DNA of 64,000 nucleotides from Phenylobacterium sp. NIBR 498073. Its GTDB lineage: Bacteria; Pseudomonadota; Alphaproteobacteria; Caulobacterales; Caulobacteraceae. The notes beneath the pieces are model-generated. The model saw only the letters and a program-made list of their open reading frames with translations. It searched no databases and had not been told where the DNA came from. Location: contig NZ_CP114599.1 in the NCBI RefSeq assembly GCF_027286305.1, positions 992,001 through 1,056,000 on the forward strand. The letters run 5' to 3'. Positions 40,122 through 48,829 of this stretch are shown piece after piece (the stretch's first letter is position 1; each line of letters opens with the position of its first letter). The position numbers and the translations under genes are program-made.

Positions 40122-40712
40122 CTAACGCACCAGCCGTTTGACTTGTTCGTGGCGGTGGCAGCAGGTCAGGTGGTCGTTGACGACGCCGACAGCCTGCATG
40201 AAGGCGTAGACGATCACCGGGCCGACGAATTTGAAACCCTTGGCTTTCAAGGCCTTGGACATCTCCTCGGCGACGCGGGTCTGGGCCGGGACCTGGCCGA
40301 TCTCGCTCCACTGGTTCTGGACCACGCGGCCGTTGGTGAAGCTCCAGATGAACTGGCTGAAGTCCTCGCCCTGCTCGCGCATGTCGAGATAGATCCGCGC
40401 GCCGGCGATGGCCGCGTCGATCTTGGCGTTCGAGCGGACGATGCCGGGATTGGCCATCAGGGCCGCGCGCTCGGCCTCGCCGAAGCGGGCGACGACGTCG
40501 GGGTCGAAGCCGGCGAAGGCCTCGCGGAAGGCGTCGCGCTTTCGCAGGATCGTGATCCAGGCGAGCCCGGCCTGGAAGCCGTCGAGCACGAGCTTTTCCC
40601 ACAGCGCGCGGGAATCGTACTCGGGCACGCCCCACTCGCTGTCGTGATAGGCCTCGTAGAGCGGGTCGCCGGCCATGCCGCGCCAGCCGCATCGAATCAG
40701 GTCGCCGGTCAT
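40122..40712 (-). CDS. tag: DNA-3-methyladenine glycosylase I
   Basis: A 196-residue HhH-superfamily glycosylase removing 3-methyladenine. It has RCGW near the N-terminus, [26 protein letters not shown], and the zinc-binding C-terminus [10 protein letters not shown] (His and Cys four apart, pairing with Cys8 and His23 in the Tag zinc snap). It is the first gene of a tag-rnhB-DUF2332 run. Its upstream region is the octamer-rich segment shared with the TonB-dependent receptor gene. Confidence 0.92.
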   Translation of the reverse strand: MTGDLIRCGWRGMAGDPLYEAYHDSEWGVPEYDSRALWEKLVLDGFQAGLAWITILRKRDAFREAFAGFDPDVVARFGEAERAALMANPGIVRSNAKIDAAIAGARIYLDMREQGEDFSQFIWSFTNGRVVQNQWSEIGQVPAQTRVAEEMSKALKAKGFKFVGPVIVYAFMQAVGVVNDHLTCCHRHEQVKRLVR

Positions 40713-40750
40713 GGAGCGCAGTCTTGGCTTTCGGCAGGGAGCGTCACAAG

Positions 40751-40880
40751 CCTGCCGATAGAGGGCCTATCGGCAGGTTTCGCCGCCGATCTTGCAGCAA
40801 GCCGCCGATAGCTGCGCCAGGGCGCGGTTTGTCGCGGGCGTTTCAATGTCTATCGGCGTCTATCGGCGCACGGCAGGTTT
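40751..40880. promoter_or_regulatory. Cluster of five CTATCGGC octamers in a divergent promoter region
   Basis: CTATCGGC occurs on the plus strand at 40767-40774, 40850-40857 and 40860-40867, and inverted at 40754-40761 and 40804-40811. The first two form a perfect 11-bp hairpin (CCTGCCGATAG/CTATCGGCAGG, 5-nt loop), and the last two are 10-bp tandem repeats of GTCTATCGGC. CGGCAGGTTT follows twice (40771-40780, 40871-40880). The cluster lies between divergent tag and the TonB receptor, so it is a regulatory region rather than a terminator. Confidence 0.6.
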
Positions 40881-40981
40881 TTGTCGGTCCTGACGAACGG
40901 CCGCAACAAGAGCGACGGAAACTTCCTCATCCCCCGTTCAGGAGGATGGGGGCAGTTCGTCGCACGCCTCCATCCTCCCCA

Positions 40982-43495
40982 ATGACTGGATCGTACCTCG
41001 TGAGTTCATCGCCTTCTCGACACCGTTTCGCCGACCGCCTGCTGTGCGGGGTCGCGGCGGCCACGCTCTGCGCTGGCGGCGCGCTGGCTCAGACCGACGA
41101 GCATGACCAGGAGACGGAGGTCGAGGAACTGGTGGTCGTGGCCGGCGCCCGTAATCTGCCGGGCTCGGTGATCGGCGACATCACTCCGGAGCTGTCGATC
41201 TCGCCGCGCGAGATCCGGGCCTATGGCGCGGCCAGCGTCACCGACCTGCTCGACGCGCTGGCGCCGCAGCTGACGAGCGGCCAGGGTTCGGGCGGGCGGC
41301 CGGTGGTGCTGATCAACGGCGGTCGCGTCACCGGCTTCGCCGAGATCCGCGACCTGCCGACCGAGGCGATCGCGCGGGTCGACATCCTGCCCGAAGAGGT
41401 GTCGCTGAAGTACGGCTACCCGGCCGACCAGAAGGTCGTGAACTTCGTGCTGCGCCAGCGTTTCAAGGCCACCCTCGCCGAGGCCTCGGGCTCGACCCCG
41501 ACGCAGGACGGCGGCGGCCAGAGCGCCATGGCGCATGGCTCGGTGCTGAACATCCTGCGCGGTCAGCGGCTGATGCTGGACGCGCGGCTGACCGACACCC
41601 AGCCGATCTACGAGGGCGACCGCGACATCGAGGGCGGCGAGGGCGACCTGCGCACCCTGACCTCGGACACCACCGCCCTGTCGTTGAACGGCGTCTATGC
41701 GCGGCCGCTGGGCGAGGGCGTCAACGGCACCATCAACGCCGGGCTCGACTTCACCGACAGCCAGGGCAAGCTCGGCCTGTCGCCGTTCTCGGACGACGCG
41801 CTGCTTCGCCGCTCGGAGACCACGTCGGGACGGCTCGCCGCCGCCGCGGCCGGCGCCTATGGCGGCTGGCAATGGTCGTACACCGGCGGGCTGACCCAGG
41901 ACGTCGCCAAGTCCTCGACCGACCGCGACTTCAGCGGCGTGCCCTATACCGACCGCAGCAAGAGCACGACCACGACGGCGCAGTCCGACATCGTGCTGAA
42001 CCGCGCGCTCTGGGAGTTGCCGGCCGGCAAGGTCAGCACGACCCTGACCGCGCGGGCCTCGGCCACCCGGTTCGAGAGCGAGGCCGACCGCTTGGGGGTG
42101 TCCACCTCCAATACCCTGGACCGTAACATCGGCCAGCTGCAGGCCAATTTCGACGTGCCGCTGATCCGCGCCGGCGAGGGGCTGGGCGAGCATCTGGGCA
42201 AGCTGTCGGCCAATGTGAACCTCGGCTACCAGAACCTTTCGGATTTCGGCGACCTGCAGACGCTCGGCGGCGGCCTGAACTGGACCCCGATCAAGCCGCT
42301 GCGGGTGCTGGCCTCGTTCACGCGCACGGACCAGGCTCCGACCATGAACCAACTGGGCGACCCGCTGACCGCGACGCCGGGCGTGCGGGTGTTCGACTTC
42401 CAGACCGGCCAGACCGTCGAGGTGACCCGCGTCAGCGGCGGCCTCTCGACCCTGGACGCCAGCCAGCGCGACACCTTCAAGCTCGGGGTGACCTACAAGC
42501 CCTGGGACAAGGTCAACCTGAACTTCCAGGCCAACTACGTCTCGACCCGCACCGACGACGCGATCGCCGCCTTCCCGTCGGCCTCGACCCAGATCGAGGC
42601 GGCGTTCCCCGACCGCTTCGTGCGCAACGCGGCCGGCGAACTGACGTTGATCGACGCGCGGCCGGTGAACTTCGCGCGGCAGTCGCGCGACGAGCTGCGC
42701 TACGGCTTCACCTATTCGCGCCCGGTCGGCCCGCAGCCGACCCCGGAGCAGATCACGGCGATGCGCCAGCGGTTCCAGGCCGAGCGGCAGGCGCAGCAGA
42801 CCCAGCAGGCTCAGGGCCAGCAAGGTCAGGGGCGACAAGCCCAAGGTCAGCAGGCCCAAGGTCAGCAGACTCAGGGCCAGCGCCAAGGGGAGGGCCCGCC
42901 GGACGGTCCGCCGCCTGGCGAGGGTCCGCCGCCCGGCGGCGGCATGGGCGGCGGCTTCGGCGGTCCGGGCGGCGGCGGCCCGCGCATGGGCGGCTTCGGG
43001 CCCGGCGGCCCGCGCAACGGCGTGTTCCAGTTCGGGCTCTATCACACCGTGGCGTTCAAGGACGAAGTGGAGATCCGGCCGGGCGTGCCGACCCTAGACC
43101 TGCTGGACGGCGGGGCGCTGGGCTCGGGCGGAGGCTCGCCGCGCCACCAGGTCGACCTGCAGGCCAACTACACCCGCGGGGGCCTCGGCGTAGCGGCGAA
43201 CGCCAAGTGGCAGAGCGCGACCAAGGTCGTCGGCCTGACCGCGGCGGACGACCTGGAGTTCTCGGACCTGACGACCGTGAACCTGCGGCTGTTCGCGGAC
43301 CTGGGCATGCAGCCGATCGCCCGCGAGCAGAAGTGGCTGCGCGGCATGCGCGCCACCCTGTCGGTCGACAACCTGTTCGACGAGCGCCAGGACGTGAAGA
43401 CTCCGCAGGGGACCACGCCGATCAGCTACCAGCCGGACCTGCTGGACCCGGTCGGCCGCTCGGTGAAGTTCACGGTGCGCAAGCTGTTCTTCTAG
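40982..43495 (+). CDS. TonB-dependent receptor with low-complexity insertion
   Basis: An 837-residue outer-membrane receptor. A signal peptide (ending GGALAQ) is followed by an acidic stretch, then a plug domain (PREIRAYGAASVTDLLDALAPQ; PVVLINGGRV) and a long beta-barrel ending VKFTVRKLFF with the C-terminal aromatic. Residues about 598-680 hold a Gln-rich run followed by a Pro/Gly-rich run, an unusual insertion before the next barrel strand (VFQFGLYHTV). The substrate is unknown. Start is ATG 40982 or GTG 41000; neither has a good SD. Confidence 0.9.
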   Translation: MTGSYLVSSSPSRHRFADRLLCGVAAATLCAGGALAQTDEHDQETEVEELVVVAGARNLPGSVIGDITPELSISPREIRAYGAASVTDLLDALAPQLTSGQGSGGRPVVLINGGRVTGFAEIRDLPTEAIARVDILPEEVSLKYGYPADQKVVNFVLRQRFKATLAEASGSTPTQDGGGQSAMAHGSVLNILRGQRLMLDARLTDTQPIYEGDRDIEGGEGDLRTLTSDTTALSLNGVYARPLGEGVNGTINAGLDFTDSQGKLGLSPFSDDALLRRSETTSGRLAAAAAGAYGGWQWSYTGGLTQDVAKSSTDRDFSGVPYTDRSKSTTTTAQSDIVLNRALWELPAGKVSTTLTARASATRFESEADRLGVSTSNTLDRNIGQLQANFDVPLIRAGEGLGEHLGKLSANVNLGYQNLSDFGDLQTLGGGLNWTPIKPLRVLASFTRTDQAPTMNQLGDPLTATPGVRVFDFQTGQTVEVTRVSGGLSTLDASQRDTFKLGVTYKPWDKVNLNFQANYVSTRTDDAIAAFPSASTQIEAAFPDRFVRNAAGELTLIDARPVNFARQSRDELRYGFTYSRPVGPQPTPEQITAMRQRFQAERQAQQTQQAQGQQGQGRQAQGQQAQGQQTQGQRQGEGPPDGPPPGEGPPPGGGMGGGFGGPGGGGPRMGGFGPGGPRNGVFQFGLYHTVAFKDEVEIRPGVPTLDLLDGGALGSGGGSPRHQVDLQANYTRGGLGVAANAKWQSATKVVGLTAADDLEFSDLTTVNLRLFADLGMQPIAREQKWLRGMRATLSVDNLFDERQDVKTPQGTTPISYQPDLLDPVGRSVKFTVRKLFF

Positions 43496-43501
43496 GGGCC
43501 G

Positions 43502-43620
43502 ATTGCTCCCCCGCTGGGGGAGCTGTCGGGCCGAATGGCCGACTGAAGGGGGCTTCTGACTCAGCAAGCCCCCTCCGTCTCGATGCTGCGCGTCGATCCA
43601 CCTCCCCCAGCGGGGGAGGA
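43502..43620. repeat. Nested palindromic repeat downstream of the TonB receptor gene
   Basis: CTCCCCCGCTGGGGGAG at 43506-43522 recurs as its reverse complement at 43602-43618, itself each a self-complementary hairpin. Inside lies AGGGGGCTT (43547-43555) with AAGCCCCCT (43566-43574). It resembles a common Caulobacterales intergenic element and may terminate the receptor transcript. It contains no convincing ORF. Confidence 0.7.
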
Positions 43621-43696
43621 ATTGCGATCGCCGTCCTCCCGCTACGCAGGCGGGCAAAAGTCGGTCATGGTGCGGACCCAGCAAGGGAGACCGCCC

Positions 43697-44227
43697 ATGG
43701 CCAGGCTCGTCTTTGGCATGAACCAGTCGCTGGACGGCTATGTCGACCACATGCGGTTCGCGCCCGATCCGGCGCTGTTCCAGCACTTCGTCGAGCAGGC
43801 GCGCGAGCAAACCGGCGCGATCTACGGGCGCGGTCTCTATGAGCTGATGCGCTACTGGGACGAAGACGACGGGGGCTGGAGCGCGGCGGAGCACGACTTC
43901 GCGCGGGCCTGGCGGGCGCAGCACAAGTGGGTGGTGTCGCGCTCGCTGACCGAGGTCGGGCCGAACGCAACCCTGGTCGGCGAGGACTTCGAGGCCGTGC
44001 TGCGCAAGGTGAAAGCCGAGTATCCGGGCGAGATCGAGGTCGGCGGCCCGGTGCTGGCCAAGAGCCTGGGCGAGCTCGGGCTGATCGACGCCTATCGGAT
44101 CTATCTGCACCCGGTCGTGCTGGGCGACGGCAGTCCCTACTTCGTCGGCCCGCGGCCGCGGCTGCGCCTGGTGGCGCACGAGCGGATCGGGCCGGACGCG
44201 ATCCGGTTGACCTACGTCCCGGCGTGA
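43697..44227 (+). CDS. Dihydrofolate reductase-family protein (RibD C-terminal-like)
   Basis: A 176-residue protein with a DHFR-like fold: RLVFGMNQSLDGYVD (N-terminal strand and loop), GAIYGRGLYELMRYW, then GPVLAKSLGELGLIDAYRIYLHPVVLGDGSPYF, the standard RibD_C pattern. It is an NADPH-dependent reductase of unknown substrate, not a housekeeping folate enzyme. The ATG at 43697 lies 7 nt after AGGGAG. An alpha/beta hydrolase gene follows after 26 nt. Confidence 0.85.
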   Translation: MARLVFGMNQSLDGYVDHMRFAPDPALFQHFVEQAREQTGAIYGRGLYELMRYWDEDDGGWSAAEHDFARAWRAQHKWVVSRSLTEVGPNATLVGEDFEAVLRKVKAEYPGEIEVGGPVLAKSLGELGLIDAYRIYLHPVVLGDGSPYFVGPRPRLRLVAHERIGPDAIRLTYVPA

Positions 44228-44253
44228 CCAGTTAGGGTACGAAGGAGTGCGCC

Positions 44254-45126
44254 ATGGCCTTTGACGGTTTCAAGCTCGAGCGGGTGAGCACCGGCGAGGC
44301 GGTGCTGCGGTTTCGGATCGGCGGTTCGGGGCCGCCGCTCCTGCTGCTGCACGGCTATCCGCAGACGCACATGATGTGGGGCCAGATCGCCGGCGAGCTG
44401 GCCAAGGACTTCACTGTGGTGGCCCCGGACCTGCGCGGCTACGGCGGCAGCTCGGGACCGCCGACGACGCCGGACCACGAGCCCTATTCGAAGCGGGCGA
44501 TGGCGCGCGACGTCGTGGCGCTGATGAGAATCCTGGGGTTCGCGCGGTTCGACATGGTCGGCCACGACCGCGGCGGGCGCACCGCCTATCGGCTGGCGCT
44601 GGATACGCCGCAGGCGGTCCGCAAGCTGAGCATCCTCGACATCATCCCGACCGCCGACGTCTGGCGGTTGGCCGACCGGCGGTTCGCGCTGGGCTACTGG
44701 CACTGGAGCTTCCTGGCCCAGGCCCATCCGTTCCCCGAGCACTTCATCGCCGCCGACCCGGTGCATTTCGCCTTCCGCATCGCCCAGGGCGCGACCTATT
44801 TCGAGCCGGCCGCCTATGCCGACTATGTGCAGGCCCTGGCCGACCCGGCGGTGATCCATGCGATGTGCGAGGACTACCGCGCCGGGGCGACCTATGACGT
44901 CGCCGCCGACGAGGCCGACCGCGGGGTGAAGAAGATCGCGGCGCCGACCCAGGTGCTGTGGGGCGCCAAGGGGGCGGTCGGCCACTGGTACGATGTGCTG
45001 GAGGTCTGGCGGCCCTGGTGCGAGGACCTGCGCGGCCAGGCGATCGAGGGGGCCGGGCACTTCCTGGCCGAGGAGAAACCCGCCGAGACGCTGGCGGCGC
45101 TGCGGGGGTTTTTGCTTAGCGGGTGA
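44254..45126 (+). CDS. Haloacetate dehalogenase-like alpha/beta hydrolase
   Basis: A 290-residue hydrolase. Nucleophile Asp105 is in GHDRGGR, with Arg106 and Arg109 positioned like the carboxylate-binding arginines of fluoroacetate dehalogenase. Asp129 and His269 (GAGHFLAEE) complete the triad. His150-Trp151 and Tyr214 correspond to the residues that bind fluoride in that enzyme. It therefore looks like a haloacetate/fluoroacetate dehalogenase, though epoxide hydrolases share parts of this layout. AAGGAG precedes the ATG. Confidence 0.85.
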   Translation: MAFDGFKLERVSTGEAVLRFRIGGSGPPLLLLHGYPQTHMMWGQIAGELAKDFTVVAPDLRGYGGSSGPPTTPDHEPYSKRAMARDVVALMRILGFARFDMVGHDRGGRTAYRLALDTPQAVRKLSILDIIPTADVWRLADRRFALGYWHWSFLAQAHPFPEHFIAADPVHFAFRIAQGATYFEPAAYADYVQALADPAVIHAMCEDYRAGATYDVAADEADRGVKKIAAPTQVLWGAKGAVGHWYDVLEVWRPWCEDLRGQAIEGAGHFLAEEKPAETLAALRGFLLSG

Positions 45127-45183
45127 CGTGGCGGGGCGGCGGATGAAGAGCGCCGAGGAAGCCGGCGCCATTTGCATGCCGGG

Positions 45184-45696
45184 TCAGGCGGCGAGCGCCG
45201 CCGCCCTGCGGCGCCGAACGGCGACGCCGACAACGCCGAAGCCGGCGATCATCATCGCCCAGGTCGCCGGCTCGGGGACGGCGCTCGTCGGGGCGAAGGT
45301 GGCCAGGGTGTAACCCTGCTCCGACCAGGGGAATCCGTTTGGAACCCCGTAGCCGTCAGGGGGCATCCATCCTCCCGCGATTTCAGCGTAGAAGCCCCTT
45401 TCATCGGCGGCATGCGGAACCAGCACGCCCGCGAATTCTTCGTACGGGAAGAACGCCTGGAACTCGGAACTGGCGAGGATGGCGGCCAGCGCCTCGATGG
45501 CTTGCGCGCGCGTGTTGAAGGTAAGGTTTCCGTCGAAGGCGTCGCCGGTGAACGTGACATCGTACTTCGCACCGCCGATCGAAAGGTTGTGCAGGGTGAC
45601 GCCGTCCAAGAGCGTGGCCGCGTTCGCCGAGGTCGAGGGGAACGCCAACATCATCGCGGCGAACGCCGCCGCGACCGTCGATTTCAATTTCTGCAT
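45184..45696 (-). CDS. PEPxxWA-CTERM sorting-domain protein
   Basis: A 170-residue exported protein. The signal peptide ends near SANAA (about residue 27). The C-terminus has VPEPATWAMMIAGFGVVGVAVRRRR: PEPxxWA motif, membrane helix and basic tail, the signal for exosortase-dependent sorting to the cell surface or exopolysaccharide. The middle region contains FNTRAQAIEALAAILASSEFQAFFP and no recognised domain. The ATG lies after AGGGAGGAAACCT. It is divergent from an AraC regulator. No exosortase gene lies in this window. Confidence 0.88.
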   Translation of the reverse strand: MQKLKSTVAAAFAAMMLAFPSTSANAATLLDGVTLHNLSIGGAKYDVTFTGDAFDGNLTFNTRAQAIEALAAILASSEFQAFFPYEEFAGVLVPHAADERGFYAEIAGGWMPPDGYGVPNGFPWSEQGYTLATFAPTSAVPEPATWAMMIAGFGVVGVAVRRRRAAALAA

Positions 45697-45906
45697 AGGT
45701 TTCCTCCCTGGCGGGCCGCGCCCGGCTTTGTAGTGGCGCTCGGCGCCGGCGGCCGTGTCCCTGTCCGCATCAGTGGACCAGCACTGGCCCGCGCAGAAAC
45801 TGCGAAAAGGCTCGGGGCGTCTCAGCGAAGCAGCCAATTGCCGCGATCTGTCTCATCCGACGGAAAATAGTTGGCCGGAGCCGGAAAGCTGGGCCATTCG
45901 ATTCCG

Positions 45907-46968
45907 ATGGAAAGAGTCATGAACGCGTCCGGAGGCGAGCTCGTGCTGGGCCAGCCCATCCCGCGCGTTCGCCACGCGCTCCTGCCGGGCGAGGCGCGGC
46001 TGGACTTTGCGCACCGCCTCGCGCAGTCCGTGGCGTTCGCCTTTTCCGTCGATCCGGCCCGGATGGCGGAACAGCCGGACTTCGCCTTTTCCGCCGACGC
46101 CTTCGTGCTGCCGGAAGCGGTCGTCTCGCGCTCGAAGCTGCGCGGCCGGATGACGCTGACGCGAGACGACGAGCTCATCGCCGCCACCGGCGCGGACCAG
46201 CTGTTCGTCTATGTGGTCGAGGACGGCGCGCTCGACGTGCAGCCGACGCGGTCCGGCCGGCGCCTGCGCGCCGGGGACATCCTCGTCCTCGACCTGGCGC
46301 ATGCGGCCACGGTGACGGAGGCCGACTATGCGGCGATTATGATGGTCATGGCCCGTGGGGCGCTGCCCGAGCCCCTGCGCCACCTCGATCTTCACTGCGC
46401 GGAAATCCGCGGCGACCACCCGCTGGCCCGCGTGATCGCCAGCACGCTGGCCTGCCTCTGCGAGGACGCGCCGGAAATGACCCAGGCGCAGGGCTCGCTG
46501 GTGTTGCGCGCGGCGATAGAGATGCTGGGCATGGCGCTGACCGACGTCAGGCGCGCCCGGCACGCGCCACCGGCGCTCAAGGCCATGGCCGAGGCGCTGG
46601 TCGACGACCACCTGAGCGAACCGGCCTTGTCGCCGGCCTGGATCGCGGCGCGGCTCGACGTCTCGCGCGCCACCCTCTACCGCGCCTTCGCCCCGTACGG
46701 CGGCGTCACCCGCTTCATCAACGACCGGCGCCTGCAGAACGCCTGGATCCTGTTGACGTCGGACGACCATCTCCCGCTTGGCGAGATCGCCGCGCGCTGC
46801 GGCTATGTCGGCCGGACGCGGCTGTTCCAGGCCTTCAACGAGCGCTTCGCAATGCCGCCCGACGCCGTGCTCTCGGCTAGCGAGGACGACCGCGCCATGC
46901 TCCGGGAGCATGCCGCGCGCGCGATGATGGACGTGTGGGACCGGCGCACCGGCAGAGCCGTCGGCTGA
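45907..46968 (+). CDS. AraC-family transcriptional regulator
   Basis: A 353-residue regulator with an N-terminal AraC-binding-like cupin region (FVLPEAVVSRSKLRGRMTLTRDDELI...FVYVVEDGALDV, up to residue 155) and a C-terminal AraC double helix-turn-helix (LSPAWIAARLDVSRATLYRAF and PLGEIAARCGYVGRTRLFQAFNERF). The start may be ATG 45907, or ATG 45919 which has GGAAAGAG just upstream. It is divergent from the PEP-CTERM gene across 210 nt. Its target is unknown. Confidence 0.85.
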   Translation: MERVMNASGGELVLGQPIPRVRHALLPGEARLDFAHRLAQSVAFAFSVDPARMAEQPDFAFSADAFVLPEAVVSRSKLRGRMTLTRDDELIAATGADQLFVYVVEDGALDVQPTRSGRRLRAGDILVLDLAHAATVTEADYAAIMMVMARGALPEPLRHLDLHCAEIRGDHPLARVIASTLACLCEDAPEMTQAQGSLVLRAAIEMLGMALTDVRRARHAPPALKAMAEALVDDHLSEPALSPAWIAARLDVSRATLYRAFAPYGGVTRFINDRRLQNAWILLTSDDHLPLGEIAARCGYVGRTRLFQAFNERFAMPPDAVLSASEDDRAMLREHAARAMMDVWDRRTGRAVG

Positions 46969-46977
46969 GCCGGCGCT

Positions 46978-47778
46978 CTAGTCGGCTTCCAGCCAGTCCG
47001 GCTTTTCGGCGCGGGCGGGTTGGCCGTCGGCGGTGAGGGCGCCTTCGAGGCGGTCGAGGCGGACGAGGGCGATGGCGCGGGTTCCCTGGCCGGACAGCAC
47101 TTCGCCGGCGCGGCGTTCGCCGCCCTGCAGGAGTTCGGCGCCGGCGGCGGGGGGCGGGCCGTCGAAGGCGAGCGGCAGCATGCGGTTCTTGATCTGGCCG
47201 CGGCGCTTCATGCGCGAGGTGGTTTCCTGGCCGATGAAGCAGCCCTTGTGGAAGTCGATGCCGTGCAGCAGGTCGAAGTTGGCCTCGATCGGGTAGGTCT
47301 GCTCGACGCCCCAGTCTGCGGGGCCTGGCACGCCGAGCGCCAAGCGGTGGGCGTCGTAGGCGGCTTCATCGGCGGTCGGCGCGGCCTCGAGGCCGTAGCC
47401 GCGCCAGCCGAGCGCGGCCAGCCGCGGGTCGGGCGCCCAGCCGTGACCGGGATCGTCGCCCCAGGCGGCGAGCACCGGGGTCTCGTCGGCGGCGATCTGC
47501 ACCTTGGCGCGCAGGCGGTACATGGTCAGCCGCAGGATGAGAGCCTCGCGGCTGGCCCGTTCGACATCGAGGAAGGCGCCGTCGTCCCGTCCGACCACGA
47601 ACAGATCGAACAAAAGCCGCCCCTGGGGGTTCAGGAGAGCGCCGAACCGCACCTCGCCGGGCGCGAGGGTCTCGACGTCCTGGGTGATGAGGCCGTGCAG
47701 GAAACTGCGCCAATCCTCGCCCGAGACGGCGATCAGGGCTCGGCTGGACAGGGCTGCGATCGGGGGCTGCGTCGACAT
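46978..47778 (-). CDS. ygfZ: Folate-binding Fe-S assembly protein YgfZ
   Basis: A 266-residue aminomethyltransferase-fold protein with the YgfZ signature KGCFIGQE (178-185). YgfZ/IBA57 proteins bind folate and help maturation or repair of certain [4Fe-4S] enzymes such as MiaB. The N-terminus ALSSRALIAVSGEDWRSFLHGLITQDV is typical of the family. It converges on araC with 9 nt between stops and is divergent from the GT9 gene across 61 nt. Confidence 0.93.
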   Translation of the reverse strand: MSTQPPIAALSSRALIAVSGEDWRSFLHGLITQDVETLAPGEVRFGALLNPQGRLLFDLFVVGRDDGAFLDVERASREALILRLTMYRLRAKVQIAADETPVLAAWGDDPGHGWAPDPRLAALGWRGYGLEAAPTADEAAYDAHRLALGVPGPADWGVEQTYPIEANFDLLHGIDFHKGCFIGQETTSRMKRRGQIKNRMLPLAFDGPPPAAGAELLQGGERRAGEVLSGQGTRAIALVRLDRLEGALTADGQPARAEKPDWLEAD

Positions 47779-47839
47779 GGAACAGGAGTTAAGGGCTGCG
47801 CGGGTGGAGCGCCAGCGTCAGGAGCCCTATAGAAGGACG

Positions 47840-48814
47840 ATGGCGCACGGGTCCTTCCCGATTCTGTTCATCACCGCGACCCGGATCGGCGACGCGGTGC
47901 TGTCGTCCGGCCTGATCAAACGATTGCTGGACGAGGTTCCGAACGCGCGCTTCACGATCGTCGCCGGCAAGGCGGCCGCGCCGCTGTTCGCCGAGGTCCC
48001 GCATCTCGACCGCCTGATCGTGCTGGAGAAGGCCAAGAACGGCGGCCACTGGCTGAAGCTGTGGCGCGAGGTGCGGCATCGCAAATGGGGGCTGATCGTC
48101 GACCTGCGCGGTTCGGCGATCTCGCAGTTCCTGCGCCGCGAGCGGCGGGCGGTGTACAAGCGCGGCTCCGGCGGCGGGGTCCACAAGGTGATCGAGGCCG
48201 CGCGGCTGCTGAAGATCGAGGACGAGCCGCCGGCCCCGTACCTGTTCACCTCTGCGGCGACCGAGGCCTATGCCGACGAACTGACCGCCGGCAAGGGGCC
48301 GATCCTGGCCATGGCGCCGGCCGCCAACTGGGTCGGCAAGACCTGGCCGGCCGAACGCTTCGCGCAAGTTGCGATCCAGTTGCTGGGCGGGCCGATGGCC
48401 GGCGGGCGGTTGATGCTGCTGGGCGGACCGGACGACAGCCAGGCGGTCGCGGCGCTGCGCAACGTGGTCCCGCGCGAGCGGACCATCGACCTGGCCGGCA
48501 AGGTCGAACTGCTGGCCAGCTACGCATGCCTGAAGCGCGCCCAACTGTTCATCGGCAACGACAGCGGGCTGATGCACATGGCCGCTGCGGCCGGGACCCC
48601 GACCATCGGGCTGTTCGGCCCCTCGGACGACAAGCTCTATGGGCCGTGGGGCGAGAATACGCGGATCGTGCGCGGCATTCGCAGCCTGGACCAGATCCGC
48701 GAGGTTGACCCAGGGCTCTCGCAGGCGCTCTGTCACATGATGGACCTGCCGGTGGATTGGGTGACCAACGCCGCCCGGGACCTGCTCGCCCAAACCAGTT
48801 CCAAAGCCAGTTAA
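47840..48814 (+). CDS. Glycosyltransferase family 9 protein
   Basis: A 324-residue GT-B protein of the heptosyltransferase superfamily. It has ITATRIGDAVLSSGLIKRL at the N-terminus, WGLIVDLRGS, APAANWVGKTWP, and FIGNDSGLMHMAAAAGTPTIGLFGPS, the GT9 sugar-nucleotide site. It probably adds a sugar to LPS core or another glycan; no LPS genes adjoin it. AAGGA lies 4 nt before the ATG. dihydroorotase follows after 15 nt. Confidence 0.9.
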   Translation: MAHGSFPILFITATRIGDAVLSSGLIKRLLDEVPNARFTIVAGKAAAPLFAEVPHLDRLIVLEKAKNGGHWLKLWREVRHRKWGLIVDLRGSAISQFLRRERRAVYKRGSGGGVHKVIEAARLLKIEDEPPAPYLFTSAATEAYADELTAGKGPILAMAPAANWVGKTWPAERFAQVAIQLLGGPMAGGRLMLLGGPDDSQAVAALRNVVPRERTIDLAGKVELLASYACLKRAQLFIGNDSGLMHMAAAAGTPTIGLFGPSDDKLYGPWGENTRIVRGIRSLDQIREVDPGLSQALCHMMDLPVDWVTNAARDLLAQTSSKAS

Positions 48815-48829
48815 GCCCAGAGACGCAAC

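Noticed and set aside
40751..40777. 11-bp hairpin as a transcription terminator
   Set aside because: Both flanking genes are transcribed away from it, so there is no transcript to end, and it lacks a matching T-run.
41006..43045. 679-codon minus-strand frame opposite the TonB receptor
   Set aside because: Shadow frame antisense to a receptor with signal peptide, plug and barrel motifs; no own domains or RBS.
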